A stretch of DNA of 64,000 bases from Rhizobium sp. CCGE531 (GTDB taxonomy: Bacteria; Pseudomonadota; Alphaproteobacteria; Rhizobiales; Rhizobiaceae): positions 372,001-436,000 of the forward strand of contig NZ_CP032686.1 in NCBI RefSeq assembly GCF_003627795.1, in the 5' to 3' direction. Shown in pieces: positions 18,015 to 27,037 of this stretch. Position 1 is the stretch's first letter. The number at the start of each line of letters is the position of its first letter. Both the position numbers and the translations under genes were made by a program. Below the pieces are notes generated by a model that saw only the letters and a program-made list of their open reading frames with translations, did not search any database and was not told where the DNA came from.

Positions 18015-19511
18015 TCAGGCTGTCGTGTCGACGCAGAGATATTTGAGCTCGGTGAAGACCTCGATGCCGTGGCGGGAGCCTTCGCGGCCAAGGCCTGATT
18101 GTTTCCAGCCGCCAAAGGGGATCGGGCCGCCGGTGATCTTCACGCGGTTGATGGCGACCATGCCGTATTCGAGTGCCCGGCCGAGCCGCATCTGCCGCGC
18201 GCCATTCGCCGTCACGACATAGGCGACAAGGCCGTATTGGGTGTCGTTGGCACGGGTGACGACCTCGTCTTCGGTATCGAAAGCGGTCACGGCGGCGACC
18301 GGTCCGAATGTCTCCTCATGCATGATCAGGGCACCCGGCGTTGGATCGACAAGCAAGGTCGGCTGGAAGAACAGCTTCCCCGCCGGGTGACGTTTCCCGC
18401 CGGTCACAAGCCGTGCGCCGTGCTTCAATGCGTCGGCCACATGCTCCTCGACCTTCGCAATGGCGCGCTCGTGCATGAGCGGGCCGATATCGACGGCACC
18501 GTCCAATCCGTTTCCAACCTTGAGGGCTTCGATACGCTTGCTGAAAGCCGTGACAAAGGCTTCCATGATCGGGCGCTGAACGAAAATGCGGTTGGCGGCG
18601 AGGCAATCCTGGCCGGAGGTCGCGAATTTGGCATTGATGGCGATGTCGAGGGCGCGGTCGAGATCGGCATCGTCGAAGACGATCAGCGGCGCGTGCCCAC
18701 CAAGTTCCATGACAAGCCGCTTCATGCTTGCGGCGCATTGGCCGGCGATCAGCTTGCCGATCTCGGTCGAGCCGGTGAAGCTCAATGCCCTGACCCGCGG
18801 ATCGTCGCAGAAGGCGCCGACGATGGTTGCGGCATCGCCGGTCAGTACGTTGAAGACACCGGCGGGTAGCCCGGCGCGCTCGCCGAGTTCCGCGAGCGCC
18901 AGTGCCGATAGTGGAGTCTCGGACGATGGGTGGGCGACGACGGTGCAGCCGGCGGCAAGCGCCGCGGCTGCCTTGCGCGTAATCATGGCCGCCGGAAAGT
19001 TCCAGGGCGTGACGATCCCGACAACGCCCAGGGCTTCCCTGCGGACGAACATTTCCGCGTCGGGCAGATGGCTGGTCACGCTTTCGACGTTGATCCGCTT
19101 GGCTTCCTCGGCATACCACTCGACAAAGCTTGCGGCATAGTCGATCTCGCCGCGGGATTCATCGAGCGGCTTGCCCTGTTCCAGCGTCATGATCAGCGCC
19201 AGATCCTCGCGCGCCTCGATCATCAATTCGTACCACTTGCGCAGGATCGTCGCTCGCTGTTGGGGCAAGAGCGCGCGCCAGGGGGCAAAGGCACCGGTCG
19301 CCGCATCGATGGCCTCGAAGGCTTCTCTCTGGTCTAGGCTGGTGACCCAGGCGAGCGTTGCGGCGGATGCGGGGTCGGTGACCTCGAAGCTCCGATTGGC
19401 CTTGCCGGCAACCCAACGGCCGGCGACATAGGAGAGGTCTCGCAGCAAATGACGGTCGTTCAGCCGCGAAAGGGCTTCATGATAGGTGGCGCGGGCGTGG
19501 AGCGCGGTCAT
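18015..19511 (-). CDS. doeC: Aspartate-semialdehyde dehydrogenase DoeC (aldehyde dehydrogenase family)
   Basis: A 498-residue NAD(P)-dependent aldehyde dehydrogenase, closest in form to succinate-semialdehyde dehydrogenases. The catalytic glutamate is in MELGGHAPLIVF (about residues 269-280) and the catalytic cysteine in FATSGQDCLAANRIF (cysteine near 304). FTGSTEIGK is the nucleotide-binding loop. In this setting it should oxidise aspartate semialdehyde to aspartate, completing ectoine breakdown to central metabolism. Confidence 0.87.
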   Translation of the reverse strand: MTALHARATYHEALSRLNDRHLLRDLSYVAGRWVAGKANRSFEVTDPASAATLAWVTSLDQREAFEAIDAATGAFAPWRALLPQQRATILRKWYELMIEAREDLALIMTLEQGKPLDESRGEIDYAASFVEWYAEEAKRINVESVTSHLPDAEMFVRREALGVVGIVTPWNFPAAMITRKAAAALAAGCTVVAHPSSETPLSALALAELGERAGLPAGVFNVLTGDAATIVGAFCDDPRVRALSFTGSTEIGKLIAGQCAASMKRLVMELGGHAPLIVFDDADLDRALDIAINAKFATSGQDCLAANRIFVQRPIMEAFVTAFSKRIEALKVGNGLDGAVDIGPLMHERAIAKVEEHVADALKHGARLVTGGKRHPAGKLFFQPTLLVDPTPGALIMHEETFGPVAAVTAFDTEDEVVTRANDTQYGLVAYVVTANGARQMRLGRALEYGMVAINRVKITGGPIPFGGWKQSGLGREGSRHGIEVFTELKYLCVDTTA

Positions 19512-19641
19512 GATCGGGTCTCTCTTTCCAGATGGTCCAATGCTGTCACGGAATGCCGCGAGAGATTGTCCATTGCTGGCGGTCGGAAGAGAGAAAGGAC
19601 CTAAAGAGAGAGGCGTCGGTAGAGAGTCTCTCTATTCGTCG

Positions 19642-20136
19642 TCATTCGTCGTTGGGCACATCCGGGGAAAGCAGATCTGTGACGGGCAGCACCGTCTCCT
19701 CCTTCACGGTCTTGGTGACGATGTAAGTGAAATAGCGTTCGATGCCGAGATCGCGATCGAGGAGATCGTCGATCAGGCGCTGATAGGCATCGATATTGGC
19801 CGCCATGATCTTCAGAATGTAATCGACGCCGCCGCCGACGGCCCAGCAGGCAACGATTTCCGGGATGGCCGCGACAGCTCGCTCGAAGCGCTCGAAATCG
19901 GCCTGCCGATGGTTGGCAAGGGTAAGCTCGACCATGACATTGGCGATCGGGGCGAGCCGGCGCAGCGACAGGCGCGCATGATAACCGGTTATGATGCCTG
20001 CCTTTTCCAGCTTTCGAAGGCGCAACCAGCATGGCGTCGGCGATAGACCGACCTTTTCGGCGAGCGCAAGCTTGGTGATGCGGCCATCGCGCTGAATGGC
20101 GTCCAGTATCCGCAGGTCGATTGCATCCAGTTTCAT
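19642..20136 (-). CDS. doeX: Lrp/AsnC-family regulator DoeX
   Basis: A 164-residue Lrp/AsnC protein. The N-terminal winged helix reads DLRILDAIQRDGRITKLALA (about residues 7-26), and the C-terminal RAM ligand-binding domain includes GGGVDYILKI. It leads the - strand doeX-doeC-doeD-enuR group, 130 bases before doeC. Related AsnC proteins in ectoine loci regulate the catabolic genes alongside EnuR, so this locus appears to have two regulators. Confidence 0.85.
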   Translation of the reverse strand: MKLDAIDLRILDAIQRDGRITKLALAEKVGLSPTPCWLRLRKLEKAGIITGYHARLSLRRLAPIANVMVELTLANHRQADFERFERAVAAIPEIVACWAVGGGVDYILKIMAANIDAYQRLIDDLLDRDLGIERYFTYIVTKTVKEETVLPVTDLLSPDVPNDE

Positions 20137-20471
20137 TTAAAGCTGCTTGTTTGTCGCCGGAGGTTCCAAGAGCAATGGCATTCGAAACCTGCACTGACAA
20201 GCGCTAACCGGAATTGAATGATCGGCTCCGCAGCGGCAGGTTCGGCATGGAGCATTTCTGGGAACGCAAGGGTTCTGGGCATGAGCCTGGCTGGGATGCT
20301 GCAGCAGAGGATGCGGCAGCCTCATCACAGCATCATTCGGGCGACACGATCAGCGTGTCGTCGATTTCGACAGCTTCTTGCGCAAGGGCGCCGAGATCCA
20401 TCCAGGCCGCTTCATCTGGATTGCCCGAGGGAGTGCCCTGAAACTATTCCGGTTGCCCGCCAGTCAAGGAA
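20137..20471. other. Gap between doeX and prc
   Basis: Together with the hairpin at 20472-20497 this is a 404-base gap. No open frame in it has a family feature, codon bias or ribosome site I trust. The promoter of doeX should lie just above 20136. Confidence 0.4.
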
Positions 20472-20497
20472 AGATATCGCGGTTCACCGCGATATCT
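20472..20497 (-). terminator. Hairpin downstream of the Prc-type protease gene
   Basis: Perfect 11-base arms AGATATCGCGG and CCGCGATATCT with a 4-base loop. Read on the - strand it follows the protease stop by about 43 bases and is followed by TTTCC, so it is a probable terminator for that gene. Confidence 0.6.
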
Positions 20498-20540
20498 CTT
20501 GTGCAAACCGCCGCCTTACCCATGCCTTTTGTTTTCCACA

Positions 20541-22640
20541 CTACTGAGCCGCCGTCCTCGGCGCCCCCGCCTGCAGGACTCCCTCATCGGCGAGGATCGC
20601 GGCAGCCTCGTTCAGCAGCACGTCCTTTGCATTCTTGCGGGCTTTCTCGATGGCGATATCGGCACTCAGGCTGCGCTCGTTGGCCTGCAGGCCATCGTCC
20701 TCGCCGGTGTCGACCCCATCATTGATCTGGTCACGCGACTTGAGGCGATTTGCCTGAGCGGCCATTTCGTTGCGACGTTCGGTTTCGTTGAGAGAAATGA
20801 CCTGTTTGTCGCGCTGGGCTTTCAGCACGGCAATGTCTTCGACAAAGCGCTGGAAATCCTTATCGCTCTGCACGCGCGCGTCATGGCGGCTTTGCAGCTG
20901 CGGCAGCAATGCCTTTACGTTGCCGGCGGGCGCGTATTTTGCCGGCTTGACCTGCGTCCACGGCAGGGCATTGTCATAGCTCGATTCACCAAAGCTCTTG
21001 AGGTCCGAAAAACCCGGCAGGCTGATGTCAGGCGTCACGCCGCGCAACTGCGTCGTCCCGCCATCGACACGGAAAAACTGGGCCACGGTCAATTTCAGTT
21101 CGCCGAATTTCGGCTTGGCGTTATGGGCTACCTGGTCGAGATTGACTACGGTTTGCACCGTGCCCTTGCCAAAGCTGGGTTCGCCGACAATCACACCCCG
21201 GCCATAATCCTGTATCGCCGCGGCGAAAATCTCGGAAGCCGACGCCGAGCCGCGATTGATCAGCACACCGACGGGGCCGGTCCAGGCGGGGGTGGAAAGA
21301 TCGTCGTTTTCGACTTCCACCTGGCCCTCTGCATCGCGTTGCTGAACCACCGGACCTTTGCCGACAAACAGACCCGTCAGATCGATCGCTTCGGTGAGCG
21401 AGCCGCCGCCATTGTTTCGCAGGTCGATCAGAACGCCTTCGACCTTGTCCTGCTTGAGCTCATCGAGAAGCTTGGCGACATCACGGCTCGCGCTTCGGTA
21501 ATCCTTGTCGCCCTTTCGCCGCGCTTCGAAGTCTTCATAGAACGCCGGCAGGGTGATGACGCCGATCTTGCGGGTGGCATCGCCATCCTTGACTGACAGG
21601 ATGGTCTTCTTGGCAGCCTGCTTATCAAGGCTGATCTTATCGCGCACCAGGCTGATGAGATGATGTTTGCCATCGGGGCCGGCATCAGCCGGCAGGATAT
21701 CCAGGCGCACGACGGAACCCTTCGCGCCGCGGATCATCTGCACGATTTCATCGAGGCGTGTGCCCACGACTTCCTTGATCGGAGCGTTCTCGCCTTGGCC
21801 GACACCGATAATGCGGTCGCCGACGGCAAGCTTGCCGGACAATTGCGCCGGGCCGCCAGCCACGAGTTCGCGGATCGTCGTGTAGTCATCTCTTTCCTGC
21901 AGCACCGCGCCTATCCCGACCAGCGAGAGCTTCATGGAAATATCGAATTCGGCCGAAGCGGTCGCCCCGAAATAGTCGGTATGCGGGTCGACCGATGTCG
22001 TATAGGCATCCATGAACGACTGGAACACGTCGTCGCTCTTGTACTTGTAGGCACGCTCGAGCGAATTCTGATAGCGTTTGTCGAGCGTATCGCGAATGGC
22101 GGCATCATCCTTGCCGGCCAATTTCAGGCGCAGCCAGTCGTTCTTGACGCGTTTGCGCCACAGATCATTGCTTTCCGCTTCGGATTGCGGCCAAGGCTGC
22201 TTGTCGCGCACCAGCGGGTAGTCTTCCTGCACGCTGAAATCAAGCTTCTGCTTGAGCAGGCCGCGCGCATAGCTCATGCGATCGACCACCCGCTGTTCGT
22301 ACATGTTGAAAATGGAAAACGGAATATTCAGGTCTTCCTGGTTGATGGCGTCGTCGATCTTGGTGCTGCCGGCCATGAACTTGTCGATATCGGCTTGCGA
22401 GAAGATGATCCGGTCCGGGTCCAGGGATTTGATGAACCGATTCATGACCTTGGCTGACAGAGCATCATCCAGGGGAACCGGCCTATAATGGAAACGGGTG
22501 AGAAATTGCGCGCTCAAATGAGCGGCCTGCGCCTGTTGCGGCAGCGGCGTCAAAATTGGCGGCGAACCTGCTTCCAGAGCATATGCCGACGGAGCAATTG
22601 CCAGGAAAAGGCAGAGTAAACCATATTTCATACGCATCAA
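20541..22640 (-). CDS. prc: Carboxy-terminal processing protease Prc (tail-specific protease)
   Basis: A 699-residue periplasmic serine protease of family S41A. A signal peptide is visible (YGLLCLFLAIAPSAYA), then an N-terminal helical domain, a PDZ domain (about 240-330, GIGAVLQERDDYTTIRELVA) and the protease core. The Ser-Lys dyad is in NRGSASASEIFAAA (serine near 463) and SFGKGTVQT (lysine near 488). A long alpha-helical C-terminal part (about 560-690) matches the Tsp/Prc architecture rather than the shorter CtpA proteins (about 440 residues) usual in rhizobia. It degrades or trims proteins from their C-termini in the periplasm. Confidence 0.9.
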   Translation of the reverse strand: MMRMKYGLLCLFLAIAPSAYALEAGSPPILTPLPQQAQAAHLSAQFLTRFHYRPVPLDDALSAKVMNRFIKSLDPDRIIFSQADIDKFMAGSTKIDDAINQEDLNIPFSIFNMYEQRVVDRMSYARGLLKQKLDFSVQEDYPLVRDKQPWPQSEAESNDLWRKRVKNDWLRLKLAGKDDAAIRDTLDKRYQNSLERAYKYKSDDVFQSFMDAYTTSVDPHTDYFGATASAEFDISMKLSLVGIGAVLQERDDYTTIRELVAGGPAQLSGKLAVGDRIIGVGQGENAPIKEVVGTRLDEIVQMIRGAKGSVVRLDILPADAGPDGKHHLISLVRDKISLDKQAAKKTILSVKDGDATRKIGVITLPAFYEDFEARRKGDKDYRSASRDVAKLLDELKQDKVEGVLIDLRNNGGGSLTEAIDLTGLFVGKGPVVQQRDAEGQVEVENDDLSTPAWTGPVGVLINRGSASASEIFAAAIQDYGRGVIVGEPSFGKGTVQTVVNLDQVAHNAKPKFGELKLTVAQFFRVDGGTTQLRGVTPDISLPGFSDLKSFGESSYDNALPWTQVKPAKYAPAGNVKALLPQLQSRHDARVQSDKDFQRFVEDIAVLKAQRDKQVISLNETERRNEMAAQANRLKSRDQINDGVDTGEDDGLQANERSLSADIAIEKARKNAKDVLLNEAAAILADEGVLQAGAPRTAAQ

Positions 22641-22890
22641 ATCTTGGCCCGATTCTGGATCGTTGAGTGTTCGATATATGATCTAGGTGGAACAATTATG
22701 GTTTTTTGGCAACCAGACGATGCTCTCCTTGAGGAAAGATTTTCTAAAAGCTGCCAGGAGAGCCAACCGATGACATCGTCGTAAAGCCGTTCAAGGGAGG
22801 TTCCGAACGGCGCCTGCGCCAGGCTCCGCGGAGCGGGCACTGAACGAACCCGCACGGTGCGTAACCTCTAACAAATCGCCGGGAACCTCG

Positions 22891-23268
22891 TCAGACCTCC
22901 ATGACGTCTTCGAAGGCCTCCGGAAAATTTTCACGTGCCAGTTTCTCGCTGATAACAAGCATTGCCTCATAGGACATCGGATCGAAATCCTTGTCCGCCG
23001 CCACGACCTCACGTCCAAAGAGAAGGTTCAAGCGGGCAGCGTCGAGGTTGCCGCGCTCGAAAGGTTCGGCTCCGAATTGGTGCCAGAGCGCGTGCAGGAA
23101 GGCCGCATCGACACGGTGTTCCTGCGTTCCCGGTCGCGCGCGGCGGGGGAGCTGCTTGATCGGCGTCACGCCCCTGGGGTTCGCGCGGCGAATGGTAAAT
23201 TGAACGCCTGTTCCCGGCATGCCGGACGGAAAGCCGCGGTGCTTCGTCATATCGGAAAGCTTGGGCAT
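22891..23268 (-). CDS. Conserved-looking protein of unknown function
   Basis: A 125-residue soluble protein that I do not recognise. The N-terminal third is basic and low in structure (PRGVTPIKQLPRRARPGTQE); the C-terminal two thirds look helical and acidic (SYEAMLVISEKLARENFPEA). GGAACG lies 5 bases before the ATG, which supports a real gene. No signal peptide, cysteines or membrane segment. It stands alone between the promoter side of prc and the MFS transporter. Confidence 0.5.
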   Translation of the reverse strand: MPKLSDMTKHRGFPSGMPGTGVQFTIRRANPRGVTPIKQLPRRARPGTQEHRVDAAFLHALWHQFGAEPFERGNLDAARLNLLFGREVVAADKDFDPMSYEAMLVISEKLARENFPEAFEDVMEV

Positions 23269-23559
23269 TTCTATCGTTCCTGCTTGCTACGAGGTCCTGT
23301 CGAGGCCCTCCCAACGCCAGGGCAATGCGACGGAGAGGGCTATGCGGGCGCACTCTGTCGTGATTTTCGTCGCTCCGTCAATCCCGAGACCGGGCTTTCA
23401 AAGGGTTTGGTCCGATGGCCGGCTAGGGCTGATCCACCTTGCTCATGCGCGCTGTCGGGATGTATGATGGTCGAAACACCTTACCGATGGGCAGGGAGCC
23501 GCTGTGGCTCGGCAGGTTTCGGAGCCGTATTGGCGAGAACGGACACTGTACCTGTGCCA
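23269..23559. other. Gap before the MFS transporter gene
   Basis: Part of a 338-base gap (23269-23606). Nothing coding that I can support. The promoter of the 22891-23268 gene should be at its left end. Confidence 0.4.
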
Positions 23560-23591
23560 GATGCCACCGGATGTTCAGGTCCGGTGGCATC
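23560..23591 (-). terminator. Strong hairpin downstream of the MFS transporter gene
   Basis: Perfect 12-base arms GATGCCACCGGA and TCCGGTGGCATC with an 8-base loop, 15 bases past the stop of the transporter gene. No T-run, so termination would be partial or Rho-assisted. Confidence 0.55.
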
Positions 23592-23606
23592 CGTCGTCAC
23601 AAGCCT

Positions 23607-25022
23607 TTATTGTGGATCGGACGTTTCTTCGGTTTCGATGTAGCCATAGACTTCAGGCAGGATGAACTTGGCCGCGAGAAACCCGATCAGCGATAGGATC
23701 GCCACCGAGAAGGTCGCGCCAGCCTTGCCAAACTGCTCGCTGAGGATGGGAAACACGAACGCACCGAAGAACGATGCTCCCTTGACGAAGACGTAGCCAA
23801 ATCCCGAAGCCGTTGCCTTGAAGCGGCTTGGGGCGACCATGGACGATATCGTCATGCCGTTGGACGCATCCCAATAATGGCCCCACATGAGAATGCAGGC
23901 GCCGACGACGATGATGATCTTCCAGTCGTACTGTATGGCGAAGCCGCCCAGAATGAGGCCGAAGAAAGCCAGGCCGAAACCCCACATGGCAACGCCGCGA
24001 TGGCCTATTCTGGGAAGCATGAGGGGCGCCACATAACCGGAAACCGTCGCAAGGCAGAAGATCAGCGCGGTCACCATGTTCGTGCCGGTAATGTTGCCGT
24101 CGCTCGATACGCCGACACCGCTCAGCACCAGGATGACCGGCAGGTAGAAGCCCCAGGCGGTAAATTCCGCGCCTTGGCATGCATTGGAAATCCACGAGAA
24201 GATCGTCGCCCGTTTCTTGATCGGATCCGCCCAGATAACCTTGAGGAAATCGCTGAGCTTGGGCTTGGCGAGCTGCACATCCTCGTTCGGAAGCATGTCG
24301 AGCGGATCGTCGAACAGTCGCTTGGAAACCTCCTTGGCTTTTCTGAAATGGCCGCGCTGCAACAGGGAAAGTGGCGTCTCCGGCAGATCAAGGCGCCAGA
24401 ACAGCAGGATCGCCGCCGGAACGGCGCCGAGTGCCAGCGCGACGCGCCACAACAATGAATGATCCATGCCGAAGATATACATCACCGTGATGATGATGAT
24501 GGCGAATACTTCGCCCAGGCCGAACATGAACTGCCAGCGGCTGCCCATTTGTTCGCGCTTGCCCTTGGACATCGATTCCATGATGTAGGCATAGCCATTG
24601 GAGATGTCGCTGCCGAGCGGAATGCCGATCAGGAAGCGTATGAGGATCAGCTCCCATATGTCGCGCACGAAGGCCTGCGCGATCGCCAGGACGATGAACA
24701 GGATCATCGTGCCGATGAAGACCTTCTTTCGTCCGAAATAGTCGGCAAAGATCCCCCCGAGCAGCGCACCGATCAAGGCGCCGCCCTGGACGGCGGCGGT
24801 GGCAAGACCGAGCTGCGCCGCCGTCGGATTGAAATCCGTCTTGATGAAGATCAGCACGAACGCGATGGCGTAGAGATCCCAGGCCTCGATGAGGATGGTT
24901 GCGATCATCATCCAGCCGCCTCGCGTGCTGGATGTCGTATTGGGCTTGTTTAACAGGACTCTCGTCGCTTCGTCCGACAATTTCCGTATGGTTGCCGGAT
25001 CATGAGTATCAATTACTGCCAT
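23607..25022 (-). CDS. MFS transporter (sugar/metabolite:proton symporter type)
   Basis: A 471-residue major facilitator with 12 predicted membrane helices. The loop 2-3 motif is GGIFADYFGRKKVF (about residues 88-101) and the sugar-porter-like RFLIGIPLGSD follows near 131. The charged central loop (about 220-265) separates the two six-helix halves. It lies upstream of the dehydrogenase gene in position but on the same - strand, 41 bases past that gene's stop, so it is probably co-transcribed with it and imports the hexonate or hexuronate handled by the neighbouring enzymes. Confidence 0.85.
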   Translation of the reverse strand: MAVIDTHDPATIRKLSDEATRVLLNKPNTTSSTRGGWMMIATILIEAWDLYAIAFVLIFIKTDFNPTAAQLGLATAAVQGGALIGALLGGIFADYFGRKKVFIGTMILFIVLAIAQAFVRDIWELILIRFLIGIPLGSDISNGYAYIMESMSKGKREQMGSRWQFMFGLGEVFAIIIITVMYIFGMDHSLLWRVALALGAVPAAILLFWRLDLPETPLSLLQRGHFRKAKEVSKRLFDDPLDMLPNEDVQLAKPKLSDFLKVIWADPIKKRATIFSWISNACQGAEFTAWGFYLPVILVLSGVGVSSDGNITGTNMVTALIFCLATVSGYVAPLMLPRIGHRGVAMWGFGLAFFGLILGGFAIQYDWKIIIVVGACILMWGHYWDASNGMTISSMVAPSRFKATASGFGYVFVKGASFFGAFVFPILSEQFGKAGATFSVAILSLIGFLAAKFILPEVYGYIETEETSDPQ

Positions 25023-25063
25023 TCACTCCTCCTCCACATTGTCGATCATTGCGCCTTGATTGC

Positions 25064-26101
25064 TTATGTCGCGAAGCTGAGCTGCACTTTCATTTGAGTT
25101 GTTCGGTCGCGGACGATGTCGAACGCCTCGCGGATGTGTTCCATCGGCACCGTCGCGGTGATGATCGGGCGCACATCGATGCGTCGTTCCGCTATCATCC
25201 GGGCGGCCAGGCCATATTCGCTATGGAAGCGATGCGTGCCGACCAGCCGGATCTCCTTTCCGACCAGGGCATTGAACGGGATATGCGAGCCGTTGCTGAC
25301 GCCGACCGCAACGATGGTGCCGCGTGGCTTCAAGATGGGAAACAGATTGCCCAGCGCGATGCCGGATCCGGTACATTCGAAACCGACATCGAAGTATCCC
25401 TTGTCTTCGGAATAGCTGGCGAGGCGGTCGACATCGTCGCCATTGATGGTCAGGGCGGCTCCCATTTTCTCCGCCGCCTTCAACGGCGCTTCCGCGAGGT
25501 CCACGGCAACGACTTCGCGGGCGCCTGCCATGCGTGCAGCACCGATCAGGAGGGCGCCGATCGGGCCTGCTCCCATGACCACCACGCTCTTGCCAAGCAG
25601 GCTGCCGGCATTGTTGATGGCATGAAGACCGACCGCGAGCGGTTCAGCGCAGGCGGCCTCGTCCAGGCCTGCCTCGCCGACGGGTTCACATTGGAAATTC
25701 TCGACGACGATAAGATCGCGAAAGCCGCCATCGCAGTGCGGCTTGCGCATTGCGCTTCCGAAGAACTGCATGTCCAGGCAATGCTGCTGTTGTCCGACCT
25801 GGCAGAAGCGGCAGTGGCCGCAGGGCCGGCTCGGGCAAAGCGCCACCCGATCCCCTGGCTTCACATTTCCAACGCTTGCGCCGACGGCCTCAACGGTGCC
25901 GGCGACCTCGTGACCGAGGATGATCGGTTCGGTGACGCGGATCGTGCCGATCCCGCCATCCCAGAAATAATGGATATCCGACCCGCAGATCCCTCCGGCT
26001 CCGACGCGCACCAGGACTTGTCTGTCGCCGATCGTGCCGATCTCGCGCTCCTCGATGCGTATGTCGCCTTGAGCGTGAAGCACGCAAGCTCTCGTCTTCA
26101 T
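25064..26101 (-). CDS. MDR zinc dehydrogenase, L-idonate/L-gulonate 5-dehydrogenase type
   Basis: A 345-residue medium-chain dehydrogenase. The catalytic zinc site is seen in GGICGSDIHYFWDGG (about residues 36-50) with GHEVAG downstream, and the structural zinc cysteines are in CPSRPCGHCRFCQVGQQQHC (about 89-108). The NAD-binding motif is VMGAGPIGALLIGAARMAGA. Overall spacing and motifs resemble L-idonate 5-dehydrogenase (IdnD). Next to uxuA and uxuB, oxidation of L-gulonate to D-fructuronate is an attractive alternative role. Ends 41 bases before the MFS transporter. Confidence 0.85.
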   Translation of the reverse strand: MKTRACVLHAQGDIRIEEREIGTIGDRQVLVRVGAGGICGSDIHYFWDGGIGTIRVTEPIILGHEVAGTVEAVGASVGNVKPGDRVALCPSRPCGHCRFCQVGQQQHCLDMQFFGSAMRKPHCDGGFRDLIVVENFQCEPVGEAGLDEAACAEPLAVGLHAINNAGSLLGKSVVVMGAGPIGALLIGAARMAGAREVVAVDLAEAPLKAAEKMGAALTINGDDVDRLASYSEDKGYFDVGFECTGSGIALGNLFPILKPRGTIVAVGVSNGSHIPFNALVGKEIRLVGTHRFHSEYGLAARMIAERRIDVRPIITATVPMEHIREAFDIVRDRTTQMKVQLSFAT

Positions 26102-26197
26102 GAGCTTTCTCCTGTGTTTCTAGGATGCTATCTCCGGTCAGACAGGACGGAGCAGCCACCTGCCGCCACAGCCTTTGCTGGGCCGATTGGCAAACGG

Positions 26198-26935
26198 CTA
26201 AGTCGATGGCGTGAAAAAATCGGGATATTGCGCCTCGACCGACGGCAGGTCCTCCAGGATGAGCTGCAGGTGCTGTCTCATCTCGCGCTCGGCCTCGTCC
26301 GGGGCGGAGCGTTCGATGCTGTCGACGATGGCGGTATGCTGTCGCACGAGCTTTTGCTGCGGAAAGCTTCTCAATGTGAGGTGACGCACGCGGTCCATCT
26401 GCAGCTTCACGTCCTCGATGACCTTCCAACCATAGGACCGGCCCGCCGCGTCGGCCAAGGTCCAATGAAACTGCTCGTCCAATTTCATGAAATCGTCCGG
26501 CCTGTCGATCGGGATTGCCGCCTGTTCTTCCAGCTGCAGGCGAAGATGTCTGATCAGGCGAGCATCGCTCTTGGCCGCAAGCTCGCGTACGATATGGGTT
26601 TCGATCGCCTCGCGCACGAAACGCGCGTCGACGACCTGAGCGATGCTGATCTTTCGAACGAAGGTACCGCGCTGCGGCCTGACTTCGAGCAGACCGTCCT
26701 CGGCAAGCTTGATGAAGGCCTCGCGCACCGGCTGGCGGCTCGTTGCAAATCGACCTGCAATGTCCACTTCCGACATCGCGGTGCCTGGACTGAATTCGCC
26801 GCGGACGATCAGCCGGCGGAGCGCTTTATATATTTGCGGTCCCACAGGGGCTGTCGCTTCCAGCGACCATGCGGTCGGTTGGATGTCGTCCGTGCGTTGC
26901 GCCGCTGTTCGGATTGGGGGTTCCATCGTCGCCAT
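26198..26935 (-). CDS. GntR/FCD-family regulator of the hexonate genes
   Basis: A 245-residue GntR regulator. The winged helix covers about residues 30-95 (SEVDIAGRFATSRQPVREAF), followed by an FCD ligand domain with helical pattern and metal-ligand-like residues (DEQFHWTLADAAG, RQHTAIVDSI). It sits between the dehydrogenase gene (96 bases away) and the divergent uxuA gene, so it is the likely sensor of fructuronate, mannonate or gulonate. Confidence 0.88.
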   Translation of the reverse strand: MATMEPPIRTAAQRTDDIQPTAWSLEATAPVGPQIYKALRRLIVRGEFSPGTAMSEVDIAGRFATSRQPVREAFIKLAEDGLLEVRPQRGTFVRKISIAQVVDARFVREAIETHIVRELAAKSDARLIRHLRLQLEEQAAIPIDRPDDFMKLDEQFHWTLADAAGRSYGWKVIEDVKLQMDRVRHLTLRSFPQQKLVRQHTAIVDSIERSAPDEAEREMRQHLQLILEDLPSVEAQYPDFFTPST

Positions 26936-26954
26936 AACCCGATCATTTATAGTG

Positions 26955-26996
26955 GACTACCATACTAGTCAATCACAATCCTGCATGCTAATGCAG
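26955..26996. promoter_or_regulatory. Inverted repeats between the GntR gene and uxuA
   Basis: Two short dyads lie in the 102-base divergent gap: GACTA-6 bases-TAGTC (26955-26970) and CTGCAT-4 bases-ATGCAG (26981-26996). Either could be the GntR/FCD operator controlling both directions. The choice is inference from position. Confidence 0.4.
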
Positions 26997-27037
26997 TCAC
27001 ACATGCAGATCATGCCGTCTCGGAAGGGAGTAATATC

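Noticed and set aside
20214..20725. Short + strand frames between doeX and the end of prc
   Set aside because: They overlap the prc terminator hairpin or the prc coding region and show no protein-like pattern.
24899..26968. Very long + strand open frame (689 codons) across the MFS, MDR dehydrogenase and GntR genes
   Set aside because: It runs antisense to three well-supported genes, has no family motif and reflects the high GC of the opposite strand.
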